This document shows positions 11,495 to 24,089 of a DNA stretch of 64,000 nucleotides, one piece after another (position 1 is the stretch's first letter; each line of letters opens with the position of its first letter). Source of the DNA: Cymodocea nodosa (taxonomy: Eukaryota > Streptophyta > Magnoliopsida > Alismatales > Cymodoceaceae); contig CM072336.1 of NCBI GenBank assembly GCA_036874045.1, positions 2,500,001-2,564,000 of the forward strand. The letters are read 5' to 3'. A model generated the notes under the pieces. That model was not told the DNA's origin and ran no database searches. It worked only from the letters and a program-made list of their open reading frames with translations. The translations under genes were made by a program, and so were the position numbers.

Positions 11495-14400
11495 CCTCCT
11501 CCTTTTCGGTTACTAGACAAAGAGTCAAATATTAGATGAAGGCAATACAATTAAATACCTTAATAAGTGGCAGGAAGAAGAGTTTTACATGGTGAAGGCA
11601 TAAACGTCAAAATACAATCACCCTTCAAAAGAAGTAGACGACATTCTATCAATAGAATAACACATAATACGGTCATCCCAAGAGTTGTGATGAAGCAGAA
11701 GATGCTGGGTTTCAAGCACATTTCTCTCTAGAAGGTGACACGTAGGTAGGTAGGTACATGTAACATGTTTCAGACCGCTGATGCCGTACATGTTATTGGG
11801 CTGTGAAAATTAAAAATTGACGCCCAGTAGCCCATTCCCAAGTACAGCGGGAATGCGAAATAGGCGTCGACTATGTGGACTTAAGGCCCAAACGATGGGC
11901 TTTAAATTTTGGAAATGACTGCCGGTGCTAGCTATTCCTTCTTTCGGTGCTCCGCCGCATGTTTCATGAATGGCCGACGGGCCGTTGTTTAATGTTAAGA
12001 TCTTTTCGACGGACCTCGTGCTGAGACTTCGACGAGGCATTTTTTGTCTCGTTATTTTATTTTATCATTTGTTTCTCACAAAATTTCATATGACAATCTG
12101 GTCTGTAGAAGTCGTTAGCGCACGTGTTTAGTGGGACGAGATCTTCCCGTCAATTTTTAAGACGGGAGTCCTACGGAAAACAAGAAACTTGTCTCGTTCA
12201 TTTATTTTTGCAAGCTATCGTCTTCGTAATAGTTTATTCGGACACGAAAGAATGACTTTAAAAGCCCAATACGTTCTACCATTAAATAATGAGATCAATA
12301 AATTACACACAACAAACTCATAAAAGAAGCGTCTCTAAGATCTCTGGTCTCTGTCTCGGTTTAGAACTACAATTGCATCGTAACTATACATCTGCGTATC
12401 TAACTATAAAATGAATGGGCCACCATTTTCAAGATTCCTTTTTTGTACAGATGAGAAGAAAAAAAAAAAACTTTACTACAGATTTCCGTTTCGTTGTACA
12501 TGTAATAAAGTTCAATTATTGCATTTTTCGATAATGAAATAATATTATAATTGCATTAAGATTCAAATCCTATTTAGCTTATTTGAATAAATACTAAAAA
12601 AATTCTAACAACATAAAAGTATAACAAAACAAATTTAAAGTTCGTCGTGCCTTTTCTTTTCGTTTTTTTACACTTTATAAGCCTGAACGGTATATGTAAT
12701 TGATCGTATCTGATATTTTTATTTCTCCATGATTTTTTTTTACCCTACATCAAAGAAAATAAACGTACTATTTTTATGCTTTTTTATTATTCAATCAATC
12801 CATGGAACACACAGGTGCGTTGTTAGTTTCCACATATTCTTAGAGGTACTACTATATTATTTAAAAAAATTTAAAGATTAAATCCATGTAGAATCAACAA
12901 ATTGCTAAAGTTTTCTAAAGATCTGGTTAGGGGCAAAGGGAAACATCAACTTATATTTCTCTACAAAGCTTTTTTCCCCTTATTTTGTCTTCGCCATGGT
13001 TAAACAATTGTTGTTATGTTCTCTCCTTAATTTATCGTTTGACTTTATTTCACTTGTAATTTTGACAACTAAGATTCTTTATCTTAGTCTAATTACTTTT
13101 TATGGGGTAAAAAAGAAAAAAAAAAAAGATTGAAAGTGTAGTTGATCTGGGTTTTTTTTTTTCCATTGTTCCAAGTTTATAAAATAAGACATGGAATGAT
13201 GGACTCTCTCCGCCCCTGCGGATCATCATCATCCATCACCCGTGGGGCATGGGAGTTTGACTGGGGAGGGCGGAAAGAAACGAAAGACGCCGTTGATGAT
13301 GTGGGCTCTCCCAGCCGACTTCTATCTCTACCAACAGCAAGTCCGGTCGGCATCCACATGTATCGCCATGTGCAGGTGCAAGAGCATCTCACCCACTTCT
13401 CCACACCGGGACGGCAACGAGGGGGGCCGAGGGGAGGTGCATAAACAAGCTCATGTGCGTGAGCCTGAAATCTCTGCCCTGGTTTTAACCGGTTAGGTTG
13501 GAGGATGGATCTTCCATTCTCATTATCCATCCTCCAAGTTGATCGTCCATCTCGCTTTTTGTTTTACCTTTCTTGCCTCTATGCCCACCACCGCAAAACA
13601 TACATATGGTGATGATTGTCGAAGAGCTACCCTTCAACTTTGTTGGGTTTCAGGGCTGTAATGAAATAAAAGATAAATCCAAATGCAACACTTGTTCGTC
13701 CTACGTTGTCTGGATTTTACTATTTTCGTTTTTAATGAACACGCCAAGTACAAAATTTGATGGGTTGAGAGCTTCTTCTCTTGCTTATTTATTGAGCAGC
13801 GGAACGGAGCATCTGATCGCAGCAGCAGCAGGGTAAAGGAGTAATTGCTCGGCAGACGATGGAGCTGATTCTGCAATTGAAGGAAACACATTTTCACCGC
13901 CTGTCACTCATCACCGACATTAATATATTTTTTTGACACCGACATTTTTTCCGACGATCAGCGAAGACCGACATGACCCACCAGCCACCGGGGTCGGCTG
14001 TGCAAACGACCGGGACGTCTCAGAAGATTTAAGGCTTCAACATCTCTTCCATTGAATGCGGTGTTGGAGTTCTCGAGGTTGTTGGGGCAGCCTTAATAGC
14101 AGACTCTGTTCATCCCCATCCCTTCCACTGCTTTCCCACTCTTTTTCTGAAATTGGCGATGTGTGCTTTTTTTTTAATTACCCTACCCTGCTATTGATCT
14201 CTCACTAATTCCCCACTTACCCTGTTCTTCAAGAAAGAATTCACGTTCCTCCATCATCAAGTGTTTCCTTTAGTGACCGACAGTCTTTTACATACAAATT
14301 CTTTTCACAGTGGTAAGAGCATTAAAAAGGTTCTCCTACATTTTAACGAACGAATATTGCGGCTGCCATCATAATAATGTCAATCGCATTATTATCTGTC

Positions 14401-14940
14401 CCGTTCGTTCGCTTGCACAGTTATTGTTGAACCCAAATCCCAGACACAGTTGCAGCCGAAACTCGGCAACTGGTGTCTGGCCCACGCCGAAGAAATTTCA
14501 AAAGTTAAACAGTAGCAGATAAATTTGAATCACATTACAAGAGATGTACCATTGGTAGGATCACATTGCAACAGAGCAAACAACAGGGACACGATATGAC
14601 GACCTTAACAATGGCGGGTGGTGAGATTTTTAATTTTTATCCACCCCTGCCAGATTCGGGACTCCACCTCAAAACACCACACCGACACGGTCACAAAAAT
14701 GAAGACCAACTAATTAATACATAACGCACGGGAAAGGGAAACCGAGAACATATGGAAAGGGGCTACTTAAAACAAGCCCTTCCCACGTTCCCCACACCAC
14801 CTCCACCCCATCTGTCCTCTATCAACAAAACAACCCATTTCACTCGCCCTATCGGCCACGCAGTCCTGTTACTACTACTGATACTGCTTTACTAATGCCA
14901 CCACTTTGCTTACCACCAGTGCTGCTCTGCAACTCGGGGT
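11495..14940. other. Intergenic; no gene seen
   Basis: This is mostly AT-rich. A more GC-rich patch at about 13190-13530 supports short open frames on both strands, but none has a recognisable domain or splice context. The part next to 14940 should include the 3' untranslated region of the minus-strand expansin. Confidence 0.4.
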
Positions 14941-14943
14941 TCG

Positions 14944-16091
14944 CTAGTGGAATTGGCGCCCAGTGTAGGTCCGGCCAAAGCTCCACCCTGCAGGAGCAAC
15001 GTTGTAGGAGACGACACTACGCCCATCACTTGTAACAACCTTGAAGGACAGAGGCTGGCCATTAAGGTAAGTGTTGCTCTGCCAGTTCTGACCCCAGTTC
15101 CTCGACATGGGTTGCCATCCAGTCCTGGAACCTTTGATAAAGGCGGCATGGACATCCCCTGCTCCTCCAACATTGGTTATGAGCACAAGGTTGAAGTAGG
15201 AGTGGCCATTGATGGTGAACCTGATCCCTCCTCTCTTCCTACATTGTACCCTGCATGTAACAGAAAATAAAAGAAGAAAAACGTCGGCATCACACGCAAG
15301 AGGAAGAGAAGAAAGTACTCCAAAAGTGTTGGTAGCGAATGAATGGGTTGGTTGGTTTGTTCACCTTCTGTAGGCAACAGGGATGATACCGGCCCTGTAC
15401 CGGGCGATGCGTTGGAAGACGGGCTGGGAGAGGTCAAAATGTCGGCGGGGAGGGTTGCACCACCCACCAGCATTGCTGGGGAGGGCGTTATTTGGCGGGC
15501 AGAAGTTGGTGGCGGTGACCACAACCGCGGCGCCCGGGAGGCACCACTTGCGATCGCTAACACACCTTATGGCGTAGCAAGCTCCGCAGATCCGGCCGTT
15601 GTTGAACAGGGCCGTGCTGAGGGCTGCTGTGTTGGTACCGTACCCTTGACTGTAGAGGTTGCCATACCCACAAGCTCCACCTGCAGGGATACACCAGCAG
15701 AAAGAAGAATATGTTTCAGAAAAATGTGTGTGTGTGTTTGTGGAGGGAGGGAGGGGAGACACGTAGAGGAATGACATACCCATCGTTCCAGCAGCATCAC
15801 CACCGCCGTAGAATGTGGCATAAGCTCTGGACCACCGTCCGCGACGACCATGAGCACGTGCCGACGCAAACTGCAAAAGCCCAAACAGGAGAAACAGAAG
15901 CAAAGCCGTTTTCCTGCAACACGAGCAAGAAGAACAAACAAAATATCCATGCCTCGTGAGATTTGAGTACACCATTTATAGAAGAGAAAAAGAAGAAGAA
16001 GCAAAAGGACCAGCATATGTGAGAAAGATATTCATTCCTACATGGGGTGTGATGGAAGAACCGATGAGAACCAGTGAGAGAGAGGAGGCAT
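14944..16091 (-). CDS. Alpha-expansin (EXPA1/EXPA15-like)
   Basis: This is a secreted wall-loosening protein. Exons 16042-16091, 15780-15913, 15365-15680 and 14944-15250 close in phase (268 residues, or 252 if translation starts at the junction Met). The exon-2 product starts [18 protein letters not shown], a signal peptide. Domain 1 (GH45-like) has [20 protein letters not shown], the alpha-insertion GGWCNPP and the HFD motif, with conserved cysteines. Domain 2 (cellulose-binding, CBM63) has [16 protein letters not shown], the [11 protein letters not shown] tryptophans and ends [10 protein letters not shown]. The exon 2-3 and 3-4 introns sit at standard EXPA positions. The start is uncertain: a continuous ATG exists at 15975, but it overlaps a TATAAAT and a pyrimidine-rich acceptor precedes KTALLL, which favours an upstream first exon. 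Confidence 0.9.
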
Positions 16092-16550
16092 GGGAAGGAG
16101 GAGCGGCAGCGGCAGCGGCGGGAAAGGAAGGAGGGGTGGTGATGGCCAAGTTGAGCAGAAGGTGGAGGGAAATAAATAGAGAAGGGGTTGGGGTCCTGGA
16201 AGCACTGGTGCGTGCGTGGGGCTACGGTCGTTTTTTTTTAACTCCACCAACGCTTTGCAAGCAACGGACACACTGGCACACACACATGGGCCTGATCTCG
16301 GCCGCAGAGCGTGGCCTAGGCCAGGGTGGTAAAGGACAGGGATTAGGGTTACGAAAACCAACCATGTGGTTTTGGATGTTTACAGTGGAAAAAGAAAAGC
16401 CATGGATCCTTCAAGGATCCAGTGGTGTGGCCAGCAGGTTTGGGTGGTCCACCACCCACATGTCTGCCCCCCACCACCAAGTGGCTGCTCCTCTTCTATC
16501 ACCGCTGTTTTCTTTTCTTTATATTACTCCATGACTATCTATTGTTTTGC

Positions 16551-16580
16551 CCTCCTCCTCCTCCTCCTCCTCCTCCTCCT
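16551..16580. repeat. (CCT)n trinucleotide microsatellite
   Basis: About ten CCT units lie in the upstream region of the minus-strand expansin, roughly 460 bp from its proposed first ATG. Confidence 0.9.
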
Positions 16581-16797
16581 TCGCAGAATATATGTACATA
16601 TATATCAACAACATGTGTATGTTCCGGGTGGTTCACCCCGGCTGCAGCAGTAATAGTAATGATAATAATAATACTACGACGAGGTGTTTGGTGATGAGTT
16701 GCATAACGGAGGGCACCAGCAACCACCTACTCGTCCTTCACTGGAACTACATTTATGGCACACATCACGGCTAACGGAACGGACCTTGCCCGACTTT

Positions 16798-16880
16798 GAT
16801 TGTATTGTATTCTGGTAACGGTAATTTTGCAACGTGCTTGATTGTATTGTATTTCTGGTAACGATAATTTTGCAACGTGC
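16798..16880. repeat. 42-bp tandem duplication
   Basis: Two adjacent copies start at 16798 and 16840 with GATTGTATTGTAT and end in AATTTTGCAACGTGC. They differ by one inserted T and one G/A change. They lie in the distal promoter region of the expansin. Confidence 0.85.
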
Positions 16881-16899
16881 CGCCGTAATTCGAAGCAGT

Positions 16900-19800
16900 A
16901 ACGTTTAACTTTTTCATTATGAATCCTAATTCGCAGGTTCAATTATTACGGGTACCTTGCAGGTAGATAACCACCCCTTTTTCTCTTTCCTTTGCCTGTT
17001 CAACTCGCCACATCTGCCTTACCTTAATCTTAGAAAAAAAATGAATTTCACGACTTCGAATTTTCAATTTCGTAGGATACATCATAATTTTCTACGTCTA
17101 TCAGGCATCGCTATTTTTCTTTTTGGGTAACTCTAGTTTTTGTGTTCAACTAGATTTAAACTATAGTAAAAATCACGATACCATTGTTCTTAATGAATTC
17201 GATTATTGTAGTTCATTTGTATTTCAATTATTGGTTGGTCTTGTGTCCTTTTATAAATAATTTAGGAAATAAAATCTTATGTAAAAATATGTTTTTAGTA
17301 ATGATAGTAATTTTATAAAAGTTAATGAACATTCTTGTTCTAACGAAGACTGTGAAGAAACTTCTGCCCGTACTGGACTGCGGAGGAATTTTTTTTTTCT
17401 TTTTAAAAAAAATATTACAGTGATCAGCTCTATTATCTAAAAAAATAGAACTCGACTTTTGGTATCTTAATTTTTTCGCAATAACAATTTCAGATAAAAT
17501 CGTATCCAAATTCTTTAGATGTGATGGATTTTTTAAAAAGTCCTATGGATTTTGAATAATAATTCATTTTCAAAATAGTAGAATAAAAAAAAGTTCAATT
17601 CTAATATGGAATTTGACGGTACAATTGAGGCATAATCGAAAATGATTCCACATGAATTTTACAATACAACTTAAAATTTTACGAAATCCATTATACAACT
17701 ACTTTAAAAATTTATTTTCAATGGAGAAAACCACGTACGCCAAAATCTGTCTTGTCAAAAATTTATTTTCAACAACTTTAAAGTTGTTTTGAGTCTATCC
17801 ACTATAATATTACCCCACATCCATTTCATTACGATTATATTTTATAACTTAGCATTTATTTTTGAACCATATAAAAAATAACTTTTATTATTATTAGTTG
17901 TTTAATTAATGGATTGTTTCCATAGTCGACCGACTGGGTATAATTCTAAATTGATTTTATGTGAATTTAGTCACTCTCTGTTACTTAATATCGCCATAAA
18001 TAATTATCACGGTTTTGCATGTCTTCTTTATTTTCAACATGGGTGTTGAAAAACTGTCTCTCTAACATCTTTTTAATCTGTAAAGTCATGTTAAATATTT
18101 TAACTAAAATAATTGATTAAGAATAAACGAATAGATTCGTCATATAACAATTCAAAATCTATTTTTAGATTTTTTTCGCATCATCCATATTTTCAAATAA
18201 AAGAATATGAATTATTGCTTATTGGATCTATATGTGTTTCCAGATTGCAGTCTTCAACTGGCTGGGAGACGTTACTTAACGATGTTTGATTAGTAAAATT
18301 CGATGATTACCGAAGAAAAGTAAAATTTGAAAATATGCCGTGAAAGGTGGTTAGCTGGGTCGTCAAATTAAGCAATCAACGTAAGCCAGCACGCGTAATC
18401 ATCGTGATGTGTGCGTGCGGACGATTCGAACGCACGGCGGGCACCGCGCTCTGGACCAGTCAAACTCCGGAATGCCGAAGGCTGTGGAAAGGTTTACATG
18501 GACGGGAGATTTTGAATCACGGGTAGCTCCTAGGACCTGCCGCTCTTTAGACCCTTTTAGGCTTTACTAGAGAGTTCGTCTTGTACGCGAGGCAGAATTT
18601 GAATTTTCCATTGCCAGACGACAGCTTTCTTCGATTCTTTCTTCCTTGCTTGCCTTTGCAACGAAGGAAGGAAGGAGTGAGTGAGTTCCGCAAGCGTTCA
18701 AGAACAAACAGCGTCGCTGCACACATGGACGCCAATCATGACAGCAGACCGCAAGATCTTGTGTGGATCATTGGCATGTGAGGACTGCTGCAACGACCAC
18801 GACCCTCAGGTGTCGTGACAGTAGAGATCAGAAGTTTGACCCATCGGTCATGGTCGTCGTGCATCGTTACCGCTCACCGGAGAGGATGAGAGACGAGCTT
18901 TGTTTAGTGTCAGGTAAAAAGAGATTACGGAAACATTCGCTCACACCTGATGCAGACAGCGGGTCTTATGGGGACGGAGACGATGGCGACGGACCACTGA
19001 GCCGTCTACTCGTCGTTCATGGCAGGCAGAATGGTAAATGAGGAGGAGGACCACCTACCCACCTTGAGATAGAGAAATAGCACAACATACATAGCATGGT
19101 CATGGATTGGACCCCTACCGCGGGAATCCATCTGCCTATACGCAACGTTTCCTTCCCATGCATTTTCCTCCTCCTCCTTCTTTTTAATGAACAATTAGAA
19201 ATTTTTTTATTTGTGTATGATAATATACACAAAGAATAAAACTACCAATGTGAAATCTTACATTCCCGTGGAAGTAAAAAGACACTTGGACCTTATTTGT
19301 ATCGTTGGAAAATGATAAAAATTTTAAAATCTTGCGCGCATTGAAAATATTGTATACAAAAAAAGAAGCACCAGAATTTTTTTATCGTTACGCGACCTTC
19401 GATTCTGATTGAAATCTCTACTTTTAAACATACATCGTCTTCCTCGTAGCTGAACTTTTCCATCAAAGTACATGGTTGTCTTCTTTACGTTGCTTAAAAC
19501 TCATGCCACACAAGTTGTCTTTTGAAAAAAATGATGTATCGTTTTTACAAAATTTGTTAATTTGAATATGAGGATTTTTTTCCTGGAATGACAAGTTTTC
19601 AAATAATAGTTTAATGGATATTGTTTAAATATATAGTAACTTATGAATTTTATAATTTATAACTGATATATTAAAGTTATGATACTCGTATATACAAATA
19701 TTCAAAATTTAGAATTTATTATTTTCTATTATATGTATAAATATTAATAAAATATCGAGATTAAACTTATTTTCCTTTATTTTTAAAATTTTCGTGTTAT

Positions 19801-20720
19801 TTTTCAGACCAAACACGCCCTTAACAAATACCCCCTGATAAACACGCCTTGATCGACGAAATCCGATGCGATCGAAGTAGCGGGAAAGCCAGTCTTTCCT
19901 GCGACTTCTGTCGCCCTAGACGGAAAAATATCCTCCGGTTCATTCGGCTCCTCGCTTGGTCGGTGTCTCTGTCCTAGGGCTCTGTTCACCACCCCATAGG
20001 AGGAATCACCGCAACCCATCTTCTTCTGGTACACCCCTCCGCCTTACGTGAGCTTCTTGTTTTGTTCTCACACGTCCTCGATGCTGATTGATCCGGTAAT
20101 CTGTCTTCTTTCTTCCGGCATTTTCGTTTTTTGACAGATCTGTGTGATCTTCTGATTCTATAAGTTATTCTTTTTTGTTTGCCTCCCCCTGTAAAATGGT
20201 GTTTTTTTTTTCATGTTCATCATTTCGCTCTAAGATTAGTCCTTTTCGATTTTTACGGCATTGCATGAATTGGATATTGTGCTTGTTTTGAGTTTATTCG
20301 CTTTCTACCTTAGAGCGAGCCAGCGAGGGCACTGTTTTGTTTGAATTGATAGGTTAAATTTCCACATTTGTTTTTGGCAATCTCTCCGCGTCAAATCTGG
20401 CTCATGAGGTGGGCGAATGCTACAAACAGAAGTTATTTGTTTTTCTGTGATAATGTTGGAGTCGATTACCTTTTGTTGGAAGATATCTCGGTGGTTGAGG
20501 AAAAATCGAACCTCTCAACAGCAATGACATTTTATAACATCGTCTTTCTTCTCTTTATTTTTGGATTAAGAGAATCGAACAATGAATTGGCCTTTGAACA
20601 CTATTTCACTCAAACTTGCAATTGATCATTGGGCACACAAGAATTATTTGTGGACGAGTGAGACGAGGTTATGGGTGCAGGAGGATCCATTCATATTATT
20701 TTAGGGGCTTAAGTCAAGCC
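16900..20720. other. Intergenic; possible old leader of the KH gene at its right end
   Basis: No credible coding gene is seen. The stretch 17000-18350 is strongly AT-rich. At about 19900-20100 the sequence turns more GC-balanced and resembles a 5' leader followed by a GTAATC donor-like site near 20095. It may be the former first non-coding exon of the KH pseudogene downstream. Confidence 0.35.
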
Positions 20721-23330
20721 TAGACGTGTCCCCGACCCGGAAAGTCTATGCGGGTCGGTTCGAAAAAATTAAAAATTCTTTTAGGCTAGCCTAACTCGGT
20801 CCGTAGGCCCAACTCATACGGACTGGGCCTGCAGGTCAACCTATGTGTCGGCCCACGGGGTAGTAAGATAATTTTTTTATTTTTTAAATATTTTATATAT
20901 ATTTTAGTAAATATATTCAATTAAATCTAAGTATTATTAATATATATTATAATATTTTATAATTTTTTTTTATTATTTTATTTTTCTTTTTAGATTTTTT
21001 ATTTTATTTTTTAGTTAGTTTATTTTTTATATGTTACTATACTATTATCTTTTTATTTATTCATTTATTATAATTATTTTTATTTTATTCATTGTTTACA
21101 ATTTTTACATATTTTTTATATATTATATTTTTATTTATTGATTATTTTTAGCTTATTATTGTTATATATATTGTCAAAAGTCAAAATGGAGAATTAAAAT
21201 ATTTTAAATACTTTTTAAAAAAATCTAAAAAGTTGAAAATTAAAGAATTTTTGGTACAAAAAATAACTACCCAAACCCAAAATGAAATGAAAATTATGAA
21301 AAATTGTGTATTTTGACATAAAAACATAATATGTTAATGTATATATATATATATATAGCAAGCTTCGATTGAATCAAAGATTAACTTCAGTCGAATCAAA
21401 GTTAATCTTTGGTTCGATTGAAGAATAAAAAAAAAAAAAGTTATGTAAACTTTGATCGAACTAAAGTTAATCTACGATCTAATTAAAGAATAAAAAAATA
21501 AAAAAAGTTATGTAAACTTTGATTGAACTAAAGTTAATCTTCGATCTAACTAAAGAATAAAAAAATAAAAAAAGTTATCCAAACTTCGATCGATTTGAAG
21601 TTAACCTTCAGTTTGACGTAAGAATAAAAAATATAAAAAAGTCATGCAAACTTCGAATAAATCAAAGTTAATTTTCGTTCCAATCGAAGGATAAAAAATA
21701 AAAATAATAAAAAGTTATGTAGTTTGATCGTTCGTATGTTTCATGGTAGATTGAAGGATATAATAAATAAAATTAAAATTAATATGTGAACTTACCTTCA
21801 GTTTGATTGATTCGATCAATTCATTTCTTTCGAATGTTAAACTTCGTAGGTTAAAAAATTAAAAATATGCAAACTTCATGAATCATGAATTTCGTTACTT
21901 TGGAAATCAAATAAGTTAAATAACATAATGTTCCATTGATTCTTCTGAACGTTAAAGTTATTAAACTGTTCATGAATTTCTTTTTTAAATAAATATAATA
22001 TATTAAATTTAAGTATTATTAAATCATAATATTTGAATAAATCAATATAAAAGAAATAAATTATTTCATTTATAAATACATGATACATCAATACATTAAC
22101 GTCAAGAATCAAGTCATCAGTCATGATCCATCAACACATTCAAACATAAGTCATAAAGTTAAAAATAAATTATTTTATTTATGAATTAAAATTAAAATTA
22201 CGTTATACTTGTTATAAGAATGATATTTTACATAATATATTTTTATATTTAATTTACATAATTACATTTAAATATTTAAATTTTCAAATTCATTTGTAAA
22301 GTCATCTTATTCCTATTATTATTTACAAACACAAGCAAACTCCTAATTTTTAATATACATTAAAGTTTCTAAAATATCATATTTTAACATTACTTTTTTA
22401 TCATCTAATATATTACTACTAATATTAAATGTTTATTTATATGTTATAGAAGAAGTTGAAATTGTTAGTAAGATAAAATAGGAAATGTATGTTTTTGTGT
22501 TTTCACTAATTAATTATATCAAAATCTAAAAAATTAGGATTATCTTTTATTAAATAGTTATCATTAATATTATTAAAATTAATTAATTCTTGTCTATTTG
22601 TTGAGTTAAATCATTATAATCATTAACAAATGTATTAAAATCACAAACTGATCATCATTTTATTTTTTTTAAGATTTTAGATAAATAATTAACTAAATGT
22701 TTAGATAAATGACATACACCTTTTAAAACTTTGTAAGAGAAGTTTGCGTTGCAAATATTGCAATAGATTCTCTCCGTCAGGGTGTCACTCTCATATATTG
22801 TAAACTTTGAGCATAAAACAGATCTTTTTTTAAATTTAGCAGTAGTATTTGAAGATATTTTATCTTTCCTAGTTTAAGATTGAGAGTGTTGTTATTTCAA
22901 CTGAAATGTTAGAAAATTGTTGTCGATGATGCTATTGAAGTTGTATGTTATTTTTGCAAATAAAAAACAGAAGTTGAGTTGAAAGTTGAAGAAATTTGAA
23001 AGTTTGAAACTTGAAAATTTTATATATTTTGTAAAAAAAAGAGAGAAAATTGAATGAGTATAAGTAATAAAGAAAACTCTAATATTATTCATTATTTATA
23101 AAGTTTTACATTTTCTTATTTCCTCTCTTCTTTTTCCTCTCCCTCTATCCATCTATTGGATGAATGTTCGCTTTTCTAAACATTAAAAAATGTTTGTTTC
23201 GAACGTTCATTATTTAAGCGTTTGAAAAACAAACATCTTAACATTCGTGGGTTGAAATTGAAAATTTATATAACTCATTACAAGTTGGGTTGAGTCAATC
23301 CACACTAGCTTAACTCATTTGACATGTCTA
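20721..23330 (-). mobile_element. Decayed hAT-like DNA transposon
   Basis: The ends are inverted: TAGACGTGTC at 20721 and GACATGTCTA at 23321-23330 (9 of 10 pair). They are flanked by similar 9-bp direct repeats (AGTCAAGCC and AGTCAGTCC) that could be an aged hAT target duplication. Just inside the left end are GGGTCGG and GGGCCT-rich motifs common at plant hAT termini. On the minus strand near 22680-22790 a short frame reads like a BED zinc finger (YCNICNANFSYKVLKG, then CHLSKHL). No transposase core survives. The body is over 80% AT by eye and contains a 67-bp tandem array. It probably inserted in an intron of the KH gene. Confidence 0.5.
21382..21716. repeat. 67-bp tandem repeat, five copies
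   Basis: The motif ACTT(T/C)GAT..., then AAAGTTAATCTTCG, then AAGAATAAAAAA, then GTTATGTAA recurs with register points at 21449, 21516, 21583 and 21650, an exact 67-bp spacing; a more divergent copy precedes them. It lies inside the hAT-like element. Confidence 0.85.
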
Positions 23331-24089
23331 AGTCAGTCCATAAAAAAACACAATGCTTTTATGTTATTTGCAAATTACTAGGCCATAACTTGATGGGTTC
23401 ATGCTCCTTGTTAGCAAGAAGTAGCATAGTACTAGTAAACCAATGCCAACTTTAAAAGGGTGGATATCCACTTTCGTGCCTAGGAATAATATTGCATGAT
23501 ACTATCCCTGTAGATATCTGCCGTATAATCAACAATGAGACTACTATGCGGCAGTAGTGATGTAGATATGTTTCAGTTGTACAATGAAACCATGCCTATG
23601 TTTTAATGTGTTCTGCCATCGCGAAATCCTTTTATGTTGCAAATTTCCCAACGAGTGCCAGATCTTCGTTTTTGATAACCTCTGGAATTAACTGTTGATT
23701 TTTGACAGTTAGACATGTTTGAGTGTTCCTTTTGACGCTATTCAGAAAATATGCACAAACAAAATTTTGCAACCTGTTGCGACTGTTACTTATCGAATCA
23801 TGAGATTAAGCTAGTTTTTTGGAATTTTTCTGAGCTTTTTTCGCAGTTAGGTTTTTTTGTGAACTTTCCTAATGCTCATGCATCTGTATATTGTAAGGTT
23901 TATTCAAGTGCATGAAAGCGTGACTTCTGTCACCATGTCTTTTCAATACAGATTAATTATATTTGATCTTAGCCGAATATTTGATCATATAAATACATGA
24001 AAGAAAATGATCTATGTGGTCAACCTGGTTGATCCCACGTAATTGTATTATGACTCAAATTGTTGTTATTTGTACTTGTATCGTTACAA

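Noticed and set aside
13142..13530. Overlapping open frames on both strands in a GC-richer patch
   Set aside because: No family resemblance; both strands being open reflects base composition rather than coding.
15343..15774. Plus-strand frames across the expansin
   Set aside because: These are shadows of the minus-strand expansin exons and cross its introns.
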